Positions 1-9,933 of a DNA stretch of 64,000 nt are shown one piece after another (position 1 is the stretch's first letter; the number at the start of each line of letters is the position of its first letter). This DNA comes from VFMC01 sp040398525 (lineage in GTDB: Bacteria > Actinomycetota > Acidimicrobiia > Acidimicrobiales > Ilumatobacteraceae): the NCBI GenBank assembly GCA_040398525.1, contig JBBATY010000005.1, forward strand, positions 62,001-126,000, in the 5' to 3' direction. Made by a program: the position numbers and the translations under genes. Under the pieces are notes generated by a model that made no database searches, was not told where the DNA came from, and worked only from the letters and a program-made list of their open reading frames with translations.

Positions 1-340
1 CGCCGACGATGGTGAACAGCTCGGCCCCCGGGTAGGAGCCCGCGAGGTCGGCCAGCGTGTCGGCGGTGTAGCTGTGCCCACCCCGATCGATCTCGTTGCG
101 CCCCGCGACCAGGCCCTCGACGTCGGCGACCGCCGCGTCGACCATGGCCAGACGGTCGTCGGCCGCAGTGATCGCCCTGGCCCCCACCTTCTGCCAGGGC
201 ACATTGGCCACCATCAGCACCACGACGTCGAGAGCGAGCGCGTGCCGGACGTTGACCGCCGTGACAAGGTGCCCGACGTGCGGCGGGTCGAAGGTGCCGC
301 CGAACAGGCCGATCCGGGAAAAGGAGCTGGCAGCGGACAC
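1..340 (-). CDS. nadD: Nicotinate-nucleotide adenylyltransferase, N-terminal 113 codons (runs off window)
   Basis: Transfers AMP from ATP to nicotinate mononucleotide in NAD synthesis (cytoplasm). The reading frame starts GTG at 340 and carries the nucleotidyltransferase signature GGTFDPPHVGH at residues 14-24, with the HxGH histidines at 21 and 24. The family is about 190-220 residues long, so the C-terminal part lies outside the window. The GTG start is supported by a TACACT box at 354-349 on the same strand, 8 bases upstream, which suggests a leaderless mRNA. An adjoining larger reading frame in another phase is a shadow. Assignment is firm at family level. Confidence 0.9.
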   Translation of the reverse strand, partial: MSAASSFSRIGLFGGTFDPPHVGHLVTAVNVRHALALDVVVLMVANVPWQKVGARAITAADDRLAMVDAAVADVEGLVAGRNEIDRGGHSYTADTLADLAGSYPGAELFTIVG

Positions 341-348
341 ATCGGACG

Positions 349-354
349 AGTGTA
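349..354 (-). promoter_or_regulatory. -10 box of leaderless nadD promoter
   Basis: TACACT read on the minus strand, 8 bases before the GTG start of nadD. It belongs to a recurrent TANNNT-N6 to N8-start pattern in this window. Confidence 0.5.
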
Positions 355-466
355 GGTGTGCAGACCCCGCGCAACAGGTTCAGGCTGCGGCAAGGAGCCA
401 CCGGGATGCGTGCGCACCGCCCGGCGGAGTGGACGATATGACCATGCACGGAGCACGGGGATGTAG

Positions 467-472
467 TACTGT
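467..472 (+). promoter_or_regulatory. Candidate -10 box for the sigma factor gene
   Basis: TACTGT in the 297-base gap between nadD and the sigma factor. Transcription would start near 479 and leave a leader of about 160 bases before the ATG at 638. No other gene is visible in 341-637. An in-frame GTG at 476 lies too close to this box to be the start of a leaderless message. Confidence 0.35.
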
Positions 473-637
473 TCTGTGTCCCCCCAACTGACCCCCGACC
501 CGGGTGACCCCCCAAGCACCACCCGCCGGTCACGGACCGATTCCCCCCTGTCCGGCGTGCACGTCGATCGGCCTGTGTCGAACGACACCATCTCGACCGG
601 AATCACGCGACGAACGAACGAGTTGAAAAGAACTGCC

Positions 638-1465
638 ATGAACGATTCCATCGGTCTTTACCTCAACGACATCGGCAAAGTCTCCCTCCTCAACGCCGAG
701 GAAGAGCGTGAGCTCTCCCGCGTGATCGAGGCAGGTCGCGATGCCGCCGAGCGCCTCGCCAAGGGCGAGAAGGGCGCGGCCCTCAAGGCTGCGGTCGCTG
801 CTGCGGCCGACGCCAAGGACCGCTTCATCCGCTCGAACCTCCGCCTCGTGGTGAGCATCGCTCGCCGCTACCCCCTGCCCCAGGGCATGGACCTGCTCGA
901 CCTCATCCAGGAGGGCAACCTCGGCCTCGAGCACGCAGTCGACAAGTTCGACTGGCGCCGCGGGTTCAAGTTCTCGACCTACGCCACCTTCTGGATCCGC
1001 CAGGCCATCGGCCGGGCACTCGACCAGAAGGCCAGCCTCATCCGCATCCCGGGCGACCGCTCCGCCAGCCTGCGCGCTGCGCTGCGCCAGGCGAGCGGCG
1101 ACGGCGAGACCCTCGACGTCGGCAACGCCGAGCTCCACCGGCTCACCACGCCGGTCTCGCTCGACAAGACCATCGGCGACGACGGTGACGCCACCCTCGG
1201 CGACCTGATGGCCAACGGCGACGCCACCCCCGAGGACGCGGTGATGGCGATGGTCGACAGCGAGCTGCTCGACGAGCTGCTCGGCACCCTCGACGCCCGG
1301 GCCCGCTACGCGGTCGAAGCTCGCTTCGGCCTCATCGACGGTGAGCGCAAGAGCTTCCGCGAAGTCGGCGAGCACCTCGGTGTCACCGCCGAGGCCGCCC
1401 GTCGCCTCGTCAGCCGGGCCGTTGCTGGCCTGCGCGAGGACGCCGTTCGCATCCTGGCCGCCTGA
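638..1465 (+). CDS. RNA polymerase sigma-70 factor, short group 2-like, altered region 4.2
   Basis: 275 residues. It directs RNA polymerase to promoters. Region 1.2 begins right at the N-terminus (SIGLYLNDIGKVSLL). Region 2 spans about residues 62-135 with NLRLVVSIARRY, DLIQEGNLGL and the -10 reading segment YATFWIRQAIGRALDQ. Region 4 is near residues 212-270. Region 1.1 is absent. In region 4.2 the usual VTRERIRQIEAKAL is replaced by VTAEAARRLVSRAV, so several residues that contact the -35 element in RpoD are changed. ATG 638 is chosen because family homology starts there. The in-frame extension to GTG 476 is proline- and arginine-rich and unlike the family. It is an alternative factor rather than the housekeeping one, which is normally much longer. 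Its regulon is unknown. Confidence 0.85.
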   Translation: MNDSIGLYLNDIGKVSLLNAEEERELSRVIEAGRDAAERLAKGEKGAALKAAVAAAADAKDRFIRSNLRLVVSIARRYPLPQGMDLLDLIQEGNLGLEHAVDKFDWRRGFKFSTYATFWIRQAIGRALDQKASLIRIPGDRSASLRAALRQASGDGETLDVGNAELHRLTTPVSLDKTIGDDGDATLGDLMANGDATPEDAVMAMVDSELLDELLGTLDARARYAVEARFGLIDGERKSFREVGEHLGVTAEAARRLVSRAVAGLREDAVRILAA

Positions 1466-1470
1466 GGCCG

Positions 1471-1485
1471 GGGCCGAACCGGCCC
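1471..1485 (+). terminator. Short GC hairpin after the sigma factor gene
   Basis: GGGCCG-aac-CGGCCC, 6-base arms, just after the stop codon. There is no T-run, so it is a weak terminator candidate only. Confidence 0.3.
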
Positions 1486-1527
1486 GCACCCAACCGATCA
1501 CACCACGCCACGAGCACTCCCGCCCGG

Positions 1528-1533
1528 TACTGT
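1528..1533 (+). promoter_or_regulatory. -10 box of leaderless glycosyltransferase promoter
   Basis: TACTGT followed by exactly 7 bases and then ATG 1541. No Shine-Dalgarno is present between them. Confidence 0.55.
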
Positions 1534-1540
1534 TGCCGGG

Positions 1541-2989
1541 ATGAAAGTGGGAGTGCTCGTGGTCGCGTATAACGCCGAGACCACGCTCGTCGATGTCCTC
1601 GACCGGATCTCCCCACCCATGCGTGCCCGCCTCGCCGAGGTGCTCGTGCAGGACGACCATTCGACGGACTCGACGTTCGACGTGGCCAACGACTACCTGC
1701 ACAACGGCACCGACCTCGCCCTGACGGTGTTGCGCCACCCGCAGAACCTCGGCTACGGCGGCAACCAGAAGGCCGGCTACACCTACGCCGTCAACCACGG
1801 CTGGGACGTGGTGGTGCTGCTCCACGGCGACGGCCAGTACGCACCCGAAGTGATGGACCGGATCATCGCGCCGATCGTCGACGGTGACGCCGACGCGGTG
1901 TTCGGCTCGCGGATGATGACCCCGGGTGCAGCCCGCGCCGGCGGGATGCCGCTCTACAAGTACGTGGGCAACCGCATCCTCACCACGGCGCAGAACACCC
2001 TCACCGGCCTGCGGTTGTCCGAATGGCACTCCGGCTACCGCGCGTACCGCGTGAGCGCACTGGCCGAGCTGCCGTTCCTCGGCAACAGCGACGGGTTCGA
2101 CTTCGACACCGAGATCATCCTGCAGCTCCACGCCGCCGGGAAGCACATCACCGAAGTGCCGATCCCCACCTACTACGGCGACGAGATCTGCCGGGTCAAC
2201 GGCATCGCCTATGCGCGCGACATCATGGTCGACACGATGCGCTACCGGTTCGGGCGCACCGGCTTCGGTGGTGGCCAGCTCGGCCACGTCACCGAGCCCT
2301 ACGCCTACAAGCCGTCACCGCACAGCTCGCACGGCCGTGTCCTGCAGGTGCTCGAGCCACGGCCTCCGGCGCGGGTGCTCGACGTCGGCTGCGGGCCCGG
2401 TTGGCTGGCCGAAGCGCTCACCCGCCAGGGCCACGAGGTGACCGGGGTCGACCTGGCCGCCGCGCCGGGAGTGGCCGACCGCATGGCCGGCTTCGTCCAG
2501 GCCGATCTCGAGCAGGGGCTGCCCGACACCGTCGGCGGAGGGTTCGACGTCGTCGTGGCCGCCGATGTGATCGAGCACGTCCGCGCACCCGAGCAACTGC
2601 TCGGCGCGATGGCCGAACGGCTCCGACCCGGCGGGACGATCATCGCGAGCGTGCCGAACTTCGCCCACTGGTACCCGCGGGCGCGCACCGCGCTCGGGCT
2701 GTTCGACTACGACCAGCGCGGCATCCTCGACGCTACGCACCTGCGCTTCTTCACCCGCCGCTCGTTCCGCCGCATGCTGGCCGCGTGCGGTCTGCGCTCG
2801 ACGGCCAGCCACCACACCGGGCTGCCCTTCGATGCCCTCGGCATCGACACCACCCGCCTGCCCGGTCGGCTCGTCGCCGCGGTCGACCGTGTGCTGGTGC
2901 GGGTCTGGCCGACGATGTTCGCCTACCAGTTCGTCCACGAACTGGCGCTCGACCCAGCACTCGATGTGGCGAACCGCCCGGCTGCCTGA
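1541..2989 (+). CDS. Bifunctional family 2 glycosyltransferase / class I SAM methyltransferase fusion
   Basis: 482 residues. Residues 1 to about 240 are a GT-A glycosyltransferase of the dolichyl-phosphate-mannose synthase type, with the N-terminal strand VGVLVVAYNAETTL, then DDHSTDSTF and LLHGDGQYAPE. From about residue 270 a Rossmann methyltransferase follows, with motif I VLDVGCGPGWLAEAL near residue 281 and the later strand FDVVVAADVIEHV. No membrane segment is evident, so it should act on a lipid-linked or nucleotide sugar from the cytoplasmic side. The next gene, a multi-pass membrane protein, overlaps its end by 26 bases, so the two are probably translated together. Both domains look intact. 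The sugar and methyl acceptors are unknown. A leaderless start is likely (TACTGT box). Confidence 0.85.
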   Translation: MKVGVLVVAYNAETTLVDVLDRISPPMRARLAEVLVQDDHSTDSTFDVANDYLHNGTDLALTVLRHPQNLGYGGNQKAGYTYAVNHGWDVVVLLHGDGQYAPEVMDRIIAPIVDGDADAVFGSRMMTPGAARAGGMPLYKYVGNRILTTAQNTLTGLRLSEWHSGYRAYRVSALAELPFLGNSDGFDFDTEIILQLHAAGKHITEVPIPTYYGDEICRVNGIAYARDIMVDTMRYRFGRTGFGGGQLGHVTEPYAYKPSPHSSHGRVLQVLEPRPPARVLDVGCGPGWLAEALTRQGHEVTGVDLAAAPGVADRMAGFVQADLEQGLPDTVGGGFDVVVAADVIEHVRAPEQLLGAMAERLRPGGTIIASVPNFAHWYPRARTALGLFDYDQRGILDATHLRFFTRRSFRRMLAACGLRSTASHHTGLPFDALGIDTTRLPGRLVAAVDRVLVRVWPTMFAYQFVHELALDPALDVANRPAA

Positions 2990-4850
2990 GGCCGAGCGCC
3001 GCGCCGCGCGCGCCGCTCGAGCGGTCAGCATCGCGGCGACGTTGCTGTTCGTGCTGCTCCTGACGCGCTGGCAGCCCTGGGAGCTGTTCGCCCGCGCCGG
3101 GTACACGAGCGACTTCTACGACGAGCAGGCCCGTGCGCTCTGGCACGGCCGGCTCTCGGTCGACCCGGACGTCGCCGGGATCGAGGGCTTCCTCATCGAC
3201 GGCAAGACCTACCTCTATTACGGGCCGCTCCTGGCGCTGGCGCGACTGCCGACCTCCCTCGTCGGGCACGCGCTCGACGGGCGCCTGGTGCGGCTGTCGA
3301 TGACCATCGGGTTCCTGGTCTGGTGCACGGGCCTCCACCATCTGGTGGGCGTCGTCCGGCAGTGGTGGTCGGTCCCGGCCTCGGCCTGGCGGAGCGCCAC
3401 GCTGGTGGCCGCAGGCGCGTGCTCGCCCATGCTGGCGCTGGCCGGCTGGGTGAGCGTCTACCACGAGACCGAACTGTGGGCGGCCACGTTCGCGGTCTGG
3501 GCGATGGTCGGGGCGCTGCGCCTGGCCCGGCAGCCCGATCGACGGGCCGCGCTGCTCGCAGGCGGGGCCACCGCTGCGGCGCTACTCACCCGCGCCTCGG
3601 TCGGGATCGGGATCGCCGCCGGCGTCGGCGCCGTCGCCCTCGTCACCGTGCTCCGTCGCCGCTGCAGCCCCGCCCAGGCCGCCGTGGTGATCGGCGGCTG
3701 CGCAGCCGGCCTGCTGGGCCACATGGCAGTGAACGCCGCCAAGTTCGGCTCGCTGCTCGGCCTGCCAGCCGACCGGCAGGTCCTCACCCTCCAGGACCCC
3801 GAGCGGGCGGCATGGTTCGTTGCGAACGGCGGCAGCTTCTTCAACCTCCAGTTCCTCCCCTCGACGGTCATCCATTACCTGCGGCCCGACACCGTGCGGT
3901 TCGAGCGGCTGCTCCCGTTCGTCCGCTTCGGGCCGCCCGCCACCGACCGCAGCTCGCTCGGCTTCGAGACGATCACACCGGCAGCGTCGCTGACGGCGAG
4001 CGCCACCCTCCTCGTCGTCGCGGCGGTCGTCGGCCTCGTGGTGTTGGTGCGCGCCCGTGCCGGCATGTGGCTGCTGCTCGTCGGCGGCGCGGCACTGGCC
4101 ACGGTGCCCACGCTCGCGATCGGGTTCATCGGCAACCGCTATCTGGTCGACCTGCTGCCGCTCGTCGTGCTCCCGGCCGCAGTCGGCATCGTTCGCGCAC
4201 GCGGCCCGCAACGAGCCGGCCTGCGGCGCGCGGCACGGATCGCAGTGGTGGCCGGGGTGGTGTGGGGCGCGTGGGTGAACGCTGCGCTGTCGATGTGGAT
4301 CAGCGACCTGAAGGAGCCCGGCTTCACCGAGCTGCGCTACCGCGTCGACGACGTGCTCTTCGGCGATCCGCCGCCCGGGCTGCGGTTCTCCGTCGACGCC
4401 CCGGTGGGCCGCGACGGCGAGGTCAGCCTCGACGTCGCCGACGATGCGTGCAACGGGGTCTACATCGCCGAGCAGGGGCGCCAGGTGCCCCTCGAACGCA
4501 CCGACAGGGGCCGCACCGCACAGGGCACGATCACCGCGCAGGACACGGTCATCATCGCCTCGGGTGATGGGTGGCAGCTCGAGGTCGTGGCCGGCGAGGG
4601 CCGGGTGGGAGCCGTCCTGCGCCGCGGTGACCGCATCGAGGCCGGCACACCGGTGCCGTTCAACGACCAACAGGTGCACGTCGAGGCCGTCGTCGACCCG
4701 ATCGTCGGCGAACTGTCGGTGCGGTTCGACGGGGAGTTGTCGCTCTTCAGCTTCGACGTGCCAGCAGGCCCGGTGCGCTGGAGCTCGGCCATCGAGCCCG
4801 ACGCGCCCCGCGACGATTCCCTCTGCCGTCTGCTGCAGGCGCGTCGATAG
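2964..4850 (+). CDS. Multi-pass membrane protein, probable GT-C-type glycosyltransferase
   Basis: 628 residues. ATG 2964 overlaps the upstream fusion gene by 26 bases. The first membrane helix is near residues 20-37. It is followed by a polar loop with acidic and aromatic residues (DFYDEQARALWHGRLSVD), as in the first extracytoplasmic loop of GT-C enzymes, then about eight to ten further hydrophobic segments up to about residue 450. The last 180 residues are soluble and beta-rich, with no recognised motif. Coupling to a glycosyltransferase-methyltransferase suggests a role in an envelope glycan or lipid-linked sugar. I do not recognise the exact family. A GT39/GT83-like assignment is an inference from topology and the loop. 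Confidence 0.6.
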   Translation: MWRTARLPEAERRAARAARAVSIAATLLFVLLLTRWQPWELFARAGYTSDFYDEQARALWHGRLSVDPDVAGIEGFLIDGKTYLYYGPLLALARLPTSLVGHALDGRLVRLSMTIGFLVWCTGLHHLVGVVRQWWSVPASAWRSATLVAAGACSPMLALAGWVSVYHETELWAATFAVWAMVGALRLARQPDRRAALLAGGATAAALLTRASVGIGIAAGVGAVALVTVLRRRCSPAQAAVVIGGCAAGLLGHMAVNAAKFGSLLGLPADRQVLTLQDPERAAWFVANGGSFFNLQFLPSTVIHYLRPDTVRFERLLPFVRFGPPATDRSSLGFETITPAASLTASATLLVVAAVVGLVVLVRARAGMWLLLVGGAALATVPTLAIGFIGNRYLVDLLPLVVLPAAVGIVRARGPQRAGLRRAARIAVVAGVVWGAWVNAALSMWISDLKEPGFTELRYRVDDVLFGDPPPGLRFSVDAPVGRDGEVSLDVADDACNGVYIAEQGRQVPLERTDRGRTAQGTITAQDTVIIASGDGWQLEVVAGEGRVGAVLRRGDRIEAGTPVPFNDQQVHVEAVVDPIVGELSVRFDGELSLFSFDVPAGPVRWSSAIEPDAPRDDSLCRLLQARR

Positions 4851-4853
4851 GCT
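4848..4853 (+). promoter_or_regulatory. -10 box of leaderless DAHP synthase promoter
   Basis: TAGGCT, 7 bases before GTG 4861. It overlaps the stop codon of the preceding gene. Confidence 0.5.
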
Positions 4854-4860
4854 TTCCGAC

Positions 4861-6216
<1,356 letters not shown>

Positions 6217-6235
6217 GCCGAGCACTCGAACTGCC

Positions 6236-7084
6236 GTGCGGGCGCTCGACCTGACCGCGGGGTGGCCGGTCCCGCACGTCAGCGCAGCTGCGGTGGTCGT
6301 CGGTGATGGCGCGCAGCCCCTCGTGCATCGGATCGGCGACGTCGAGCTCTCCTACCGCATCGCTTCGATCAGCAAGCCGATCGCAGCCTGGGCGATGCTC
6401 GTCGCCGTCGAAGAAGGCCTGCTGGCGCTCGACTCGCCCGTCGGCCAGCCCGGGTGCACGCTCGCCCATCTGCTGGCCCATGCCGGCGGCTACGCCTTCG
6501 ACGGGGACGAGCCGGTCAGCGCGCCCGGCCGGCGACGGATCTACTCGAACACCGGCATCGAGTTGGCCGCCGCGGCGGTGGCCACGGCGGCTGCGATGCC
6601 GTTCGAGCAGTACCTGCGTGAGGCCGTGCTCGAACCACTGGGCATGGCTCGCACCGAGCTGCGCGGCTCGCCCGCCCACGCCATCTTCAGCACGGTCGAC
6701 GACGTCGTGCGGTTCCTCGCCGAGGTGATCGACCCGACGCTGCTCTCCGAGGCCACCGCCACCGCGGCCACCACACCGTTCCTTCCCGAGCTCGCTGGCA
6801 TCGTGCCGGGGATCGGCCGGTTCGACCCCTGCCCGTGGGGGCTCGGATTCGAGATCCACGGCACCAAGCACCCGCACTGGATGGGCGCCCGCAACAGCGC
6901 ATCGGCGTGTGGCCACTTCGGCGGTTCGGGCACGATGTGCTGGATCGACCGCGACGCCGTTGCGGGCCGTGAGCTCGCCCTCGTGGCGCTCACCGATCTG
7001 GCCTTCGACGAGTGGAGCGTCGAGGCCGTGCGATCGTGGCGCGAGCTCAGCGACGCGTTCATCGCCGAGGTCGCAGGATCGTGA
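6236..7084 (+). CDS. Serine beta-lactamase family (class C-like) hydrolase
   Basis: 282 residues, shorter than true AmpC enzymes (about 380). It has the SxxK nucleophile tetrad S44-I-S-K47, the YxN motif Y103-S-N105 and a late HFGGSG that corresponds to the third (KTG-like HxG) motif. No signal peptide is evident, so it is probably cytoplasmic, like many actinobacterial esterase/peptidase members of this fold. GTG 6236 lies 19 bases after the DAHP synthase stop. The gene leads a three-gene run coupled by GTGA overlaps (next start 7081). The substrate is unknown. Beta-lactam hydrolysis should not be assumed. Confidence 0.8.
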   Translation: MRALDLTAGWPVPHVSAAAVVVGDGAQPLVHRIGDVELSYRIASISKPIAAWAMLVAVEEGLLALDSPVGQPGCTLAHLLAHAGGYAFDGDEPVSAPGRRRIYSNTGIELAAAAVATAAAMPFEQYLREAVLEPLGMARTELRGSPAHAIFSTVDDVVRFLAEVIDPTLLSEATATAATTPFLPELAGIVPGIGRFDPCPWGLGFEIHGTKHPHWMGARNSASACGHFGGSGTMCWIDRDAVAGRELALVALTDLAFDEWSVEAVRSWRELSDAFIAEVAGS

Positions 7085-7539
7085 CCTACCGGCCCGGCGA
7101 CCGAGTCCGCGTGGTGACCACCGGCGATGACGGCCTGCCGCTCGTGCGCTACGGCTCGGTGGGCGGCATGACCGGGCGCAACGGCCCCATCGTGGTGATG
7201 CTCGACGGCGAACTGGGCGGCGACGTGCTCGACCCCAGCGAGGTCGAGCCGGTCAGTGTCACCTGCCTCGAGCTGTGCCTCACCGGCGACGACCTCGTCG
7301 ACGATGGCGAGTTGCGCCGCGGGCTGGTCGGGTTGTGGCACGCCGAGGCCGACGCCGCGGGTCTCGACATCGAGGCCCTGCACCCGCTTCCCGAGGCGCT
7401 GCGCGACTCGAGCGAGTCGTGGGTGCTCGCCGAGCTCACCGCTGGTGGCGAGCACTACGTGTTGCGCGCCGTACGGTCGCCGAACGAGCCGGGCGCGGTG
7501 CGTCTGCGGGCCGATCGGCCCAACCGGTGGGACTGGTGA
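7081..7539 (+). CDS. Conserved hypothetical protein, 152 residues
   Basis: GTG 7081 overlaps the previous stop (GTGA). The N-terminal 60 residues look like a small beta-barrel (YRPGDRVRVVTTGDD..., VVMLDGELGGDVLDPSEV). The remainder is acidic and mixed alpha/beta, without cysteine clusters, signal peptide or membrane helix. I do not recognise the family. It is translationally coupled to the beta-lactamase-fold gene before it and the MFS gene after it (GTG 7536), so the three are probably co-expressed. Confidence 0.65.
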   Translation: MTYRPGDRVRVVTTGDDGLPLVRYGSVGGMTGRNGPIVVMLDGELGGDVLDPSEVEPVSVTCLELCLTGDDLVDDGELRRGLVGLWHAEADAAGLDIEALHPLPEALRDSSESWVLAELTAGGEHYVLRAVRSPNEPGAVRLRADRPNRWDW

Positions 7540-8711
7540 GCGACCGACCCACGCAGGGGTGGAGAGTTCTGCTGTTCGCCGCAGTGGCGATCGGCGTTGC
7601 CAACAGCGTGGTCTACGGCCTGCTCGGCAACCTGCAGGACACCTACGGGTTCGGTGACTCCGGGCTCGGGCTGATCGCGGGCGTCGGCCTCGTGGCCAGC
7701 TTCGTCAGCCAGCTCACGCTCGCACCGATCGCCGACCGGGGCCATACACGAGCCTTCGTCGCCGGTGGGTTGGCCCTCGCGTTCCTCGGCAGCGTGCTGT
7801 TCGCCGTGTCGTCGACGCTGCCCCTGCTGGTGCTCGCCCGCGCCGTGGTGGGTGTCTCGAACGGGCTGTTCGCCCCGGCCTCGCGTGCGATCGCCGCCAG
7901 CATCGAGCCCAGACGCGCTGCCGAGCGCATCGGCACCCTCAGCGGTGTCGAGTTCGCCGGCTTCATCGTCGGGCCATTGATCGGAGGGGTGCTCGTCGAA
8001 CCGCTCGGTGTGCGCTGGCCGTTCGCGTTGTGCGGGATCGGCGCGGGCATCGGCGCGCTCGTGCTCTCGCGCCTACCCCTGCCCGAGCCACCCCGATCGA
8101 CCGAGGAGCACCGCGTCAGCTTCGATCTGCTGCGCATCCGTGGCATCCAGGTGGGGGTCGTCACCTGGATGGCGCTGTTCATCCCGGTCGGCGTCTACGA
8201 CACGATCCTCGACCGCTACTTCACCGACCTCGGGGCGGGCGAGTGGATGATCGGGTTGGGCTTCTTGCTCTACGGCACACCGTTCGCCCTGCTCACCACG
8301 CTGGGCGGTCGCCTCGCCGACCGGCACGGCCCGTTCCGCCAGTGCATGCTGGCGCTCGTGGTCGTCGTGGTGGTGACGGCGCTCTACGGCCTGCTCGGCA
8401 ACGTGTGGGCACTGATGCCGCTGTTCGCGGTCGAAGGCGTGGCCCAGGCGCTCGGCGTGCCAGCGGCTGCTGCGCTCGTCGCGGTGGCAGCACCCGTCGG
8501 GCGCGCAGCCGCAGCACAGGGCCTCGCCGGCGCGATCAACCAGGCCTCGGCGGCCATCGTTGCGTTCGCCTCGCCGGCCGCCTACTCGCGATGGGGTGGG
8601 CAGGGCACGTTCGCGCTCACCGCTGTCTTGGTGCTGCTGGTCACGATCGCTGCTGCGGTGCTTCGACGCACCGCGCAGCGATCGGACCCTGCATCCGTCG
8701 TCGTCAGCTGA
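7536..8711 (+). CDS. Major facilitator superfamily transporter
   Basis: 391 residues, about 12 membrane helices in two halves, as expected for a DHA1-type MFS exporter. The loop after helix 2 reads APIADRGHTRAFVAGG, and the matching loop of the second half is GGRLADRHGPFRQ. The GTG 7536 start overlaps the preceding stop by four bases. The C-terminus overlaps the convergent thiolase gene by 8 bases (8704-8711). The substrate cannot be told from sequence. Confidence 0.85.
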   Translation: MSDRPTQGWRVLLFAAVAIGVANSVVYGLLGNLQDTYGFGDSGLGLIAGVGLVASFVSQLTLAPIADRGHTRAFVAGGLALAFLGSVLFAVSSTLPLLVLARAVVGVSNGLFAPASRAIAASIEPRRAAERIGTLSGVEFAGFIVGPLIGGVLVEPLGVRWPFALCGIGAGIGALVLSRLPLPEPPRSTEEHRVSFDLLRIRGIQVGVVTWMALFIPVGVYDTILDRYFTDLGAGEWMIGLGFLLYGTPFALLTTLGGRLADRHGPFRQCMLALVVVVVVTALYGLLGNVWALMPLFAVEGVAQALGVPAAAALVAVAAPVGRAAAAQGLAGAINQASAAIVAFASPAAYSRWGGQGTFALTAVLVLLVTIAAAVLRRTAQRSDPASVVVS

Positions 8712-9909
8712 GCCGCTCGACGATCATGGCCATGCCCTGGCCACCACCGACGCACATGCTCTCCATGCCGTAGGTCTTGTCCTCCCACTGCAGGCCGTTG
8801 ATGAGCGTCGTCATGATGCGCGCCCCGGTCATGCCGAAGGGGTGGCCGAGCGCGATGGCACCACCGTGGATGTTCATCTGCGTGTCGAGGTCGATGCCCA
8901 GGTGCTTGGCCGAGCCGATCACCTGGCAGGCGAAGGCCTCGTTGATCTCGACCAGGTCGATCTGGTCGATGGTCATCCCGGCGAGCGCCATCGCCTTGCG
9001 GCAGGCCTCGATCGGGCCGAGGCCCATGATCTCGGGGTTCAGGCCCGACACGCCCGACGAGACGATGCGTGCCAGTGGCGTGAGGCCGAGTTGCTTGGCC
9101 TTGGCGTCGCTCATCACCAGCACCGCCGCGGCCCCGTCGTTGAGGGGGCAGGCGTTGCCGGCGGTGACGGTGCCGTCGGGACGGAAGGCGGGCTTGAGCT
9201 GGCTCACACCCTCGTAGGTGGTGCCAGGCCGGGGGCCGTCGTCCTTGCTGACGACGGTGCCGTCGGCCAGCGTGAGGGGTGTGATCTCCCGCTCGTAGAA
9301 GCCCTTGTCGACGAACTCGCACGCCAGGTTCTGGCTGCGCACACCGAAGCGGTCCATCTCCTCGCGGCTGATGCCCTCGGCCTCGACCACGTTCTCGGCC
9401 GTCTGGCCCATGGCGATGTACATGTCGGGAAGGCCGACCGGCGGGGTCCACGTGCCTTGACCACCCTGGGCGCGGGCTGCGGTACGGCGACCGGGCTCCT
9501 TGAACAGCGGGTTGGGGGCCATGTCCGACGCGCCCGAGGCGTAGCGGCTGACGGTCTCGACACCCCCGGCGATGAAGCAGTCGCCCTCGCCGGCCTTGAT
9601 GGCGTGGAACGCCATGCGGATGGTCTGCAGGCTGCTCGAGCAGTAGCGGTTGACCGTGACACCCGGAACGTCGTCGAAACCGGCGAGCGCGCTGATCACG
9701 CGAGCGATGTTGAAGCCGCCCTCACCGGCGGGCTGGCCGATGCCCCACATCACGTCGTTCACATCCGACGCCTGCACCTGGGGTGCTTTGTCCATGAGCG
9801 CCTTCAGGATCTGCGCGCTCATGTCGTCGGGGCGCAGCGAGGTGAGCGAGCCCTTGTTGGCCCGACCGATCGGACTGCGGGCGGTGGCGACAATGACGGC
9901 TTCGGGCAT
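8704..9909 (-). CDS. Acetyl-CoA acetyltransferase (thiolase), FadA type
   Basis: 401 residues. It cleaves 3-ketoacyl-CoA or condenses acetyl-CoA. The nucleophile is Cys90 in NRYCSSSLQ, the catalytic His is near 356 in GHPFGMTGAR and the second Cys near 386 in CVGGGQGMA. The N-terminus VATARSPIGRANKG is typical. ATG 9909 has a good Shine-Dalgarno (GGAAGGA), unlike many neighbours. A perfect inverted repeat (9934-9951) lies just upstream, so the gene is probably controlled by a TetR-type regulator. The CYP125-like P450, acyl-CoA dehydrogenase and BVMO nearby hint at degradation of fatty acid or steroid-like substrates. A biosynthetic role is not excluded. Confidence 0.93.
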   Translation of the reverse strand: MPEAVIVATARSPIGRANKGSLTSLRPDDMSAQILKALMDKAPQVQASDVNDVMWGIGQPAGEGGFNIARVISALAGFDDVPGVTVNRYCSSSLQTIRMAFHAIKAGEGDCFIAGGVETVSRYASGASDMAPNPLFKEPGRRTAARAQGGQGTWTPPVGLPDMYIAMGQTAENVVEAEGISREEMDRFGVRSQNLACEFVDKGFYEREITPLTLADGTVVSKDDGPRPGTTYEGVSQLKPAFRPDGTVTAGNACPLNDGAAAVLVMSDAKAKQLGLTPLARIVSSGVSGLNPEIMGLGPIEACRKAMALAGMTIDQIDLVEINEAFACQVIGSAKHLGIDLDTQMNIHGGAIALGHPFGMTGARIMTTLINGLQWEDKTYGMESMCVGGGQGMAMIVERLS

Positions 9910-9933
9910 GGTGACGTTCCTTCCGAGATCGCG

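Noticed and set aside
476..637. N-terminal extension of the sigma factor from GTG 476
   Set aside because: The 54 extra residues are Pro/Arg/Thr-rich, not family-like, and the GTG lies 3 bases from the likely -10 box. Region 1.2 begins right after ATG 638.
530..2287. 585-codon minus-strand frame across the sigma factor and glycosyltransferase
   Set aside because: Shadow of two recognised plus-strand genes; no motif.
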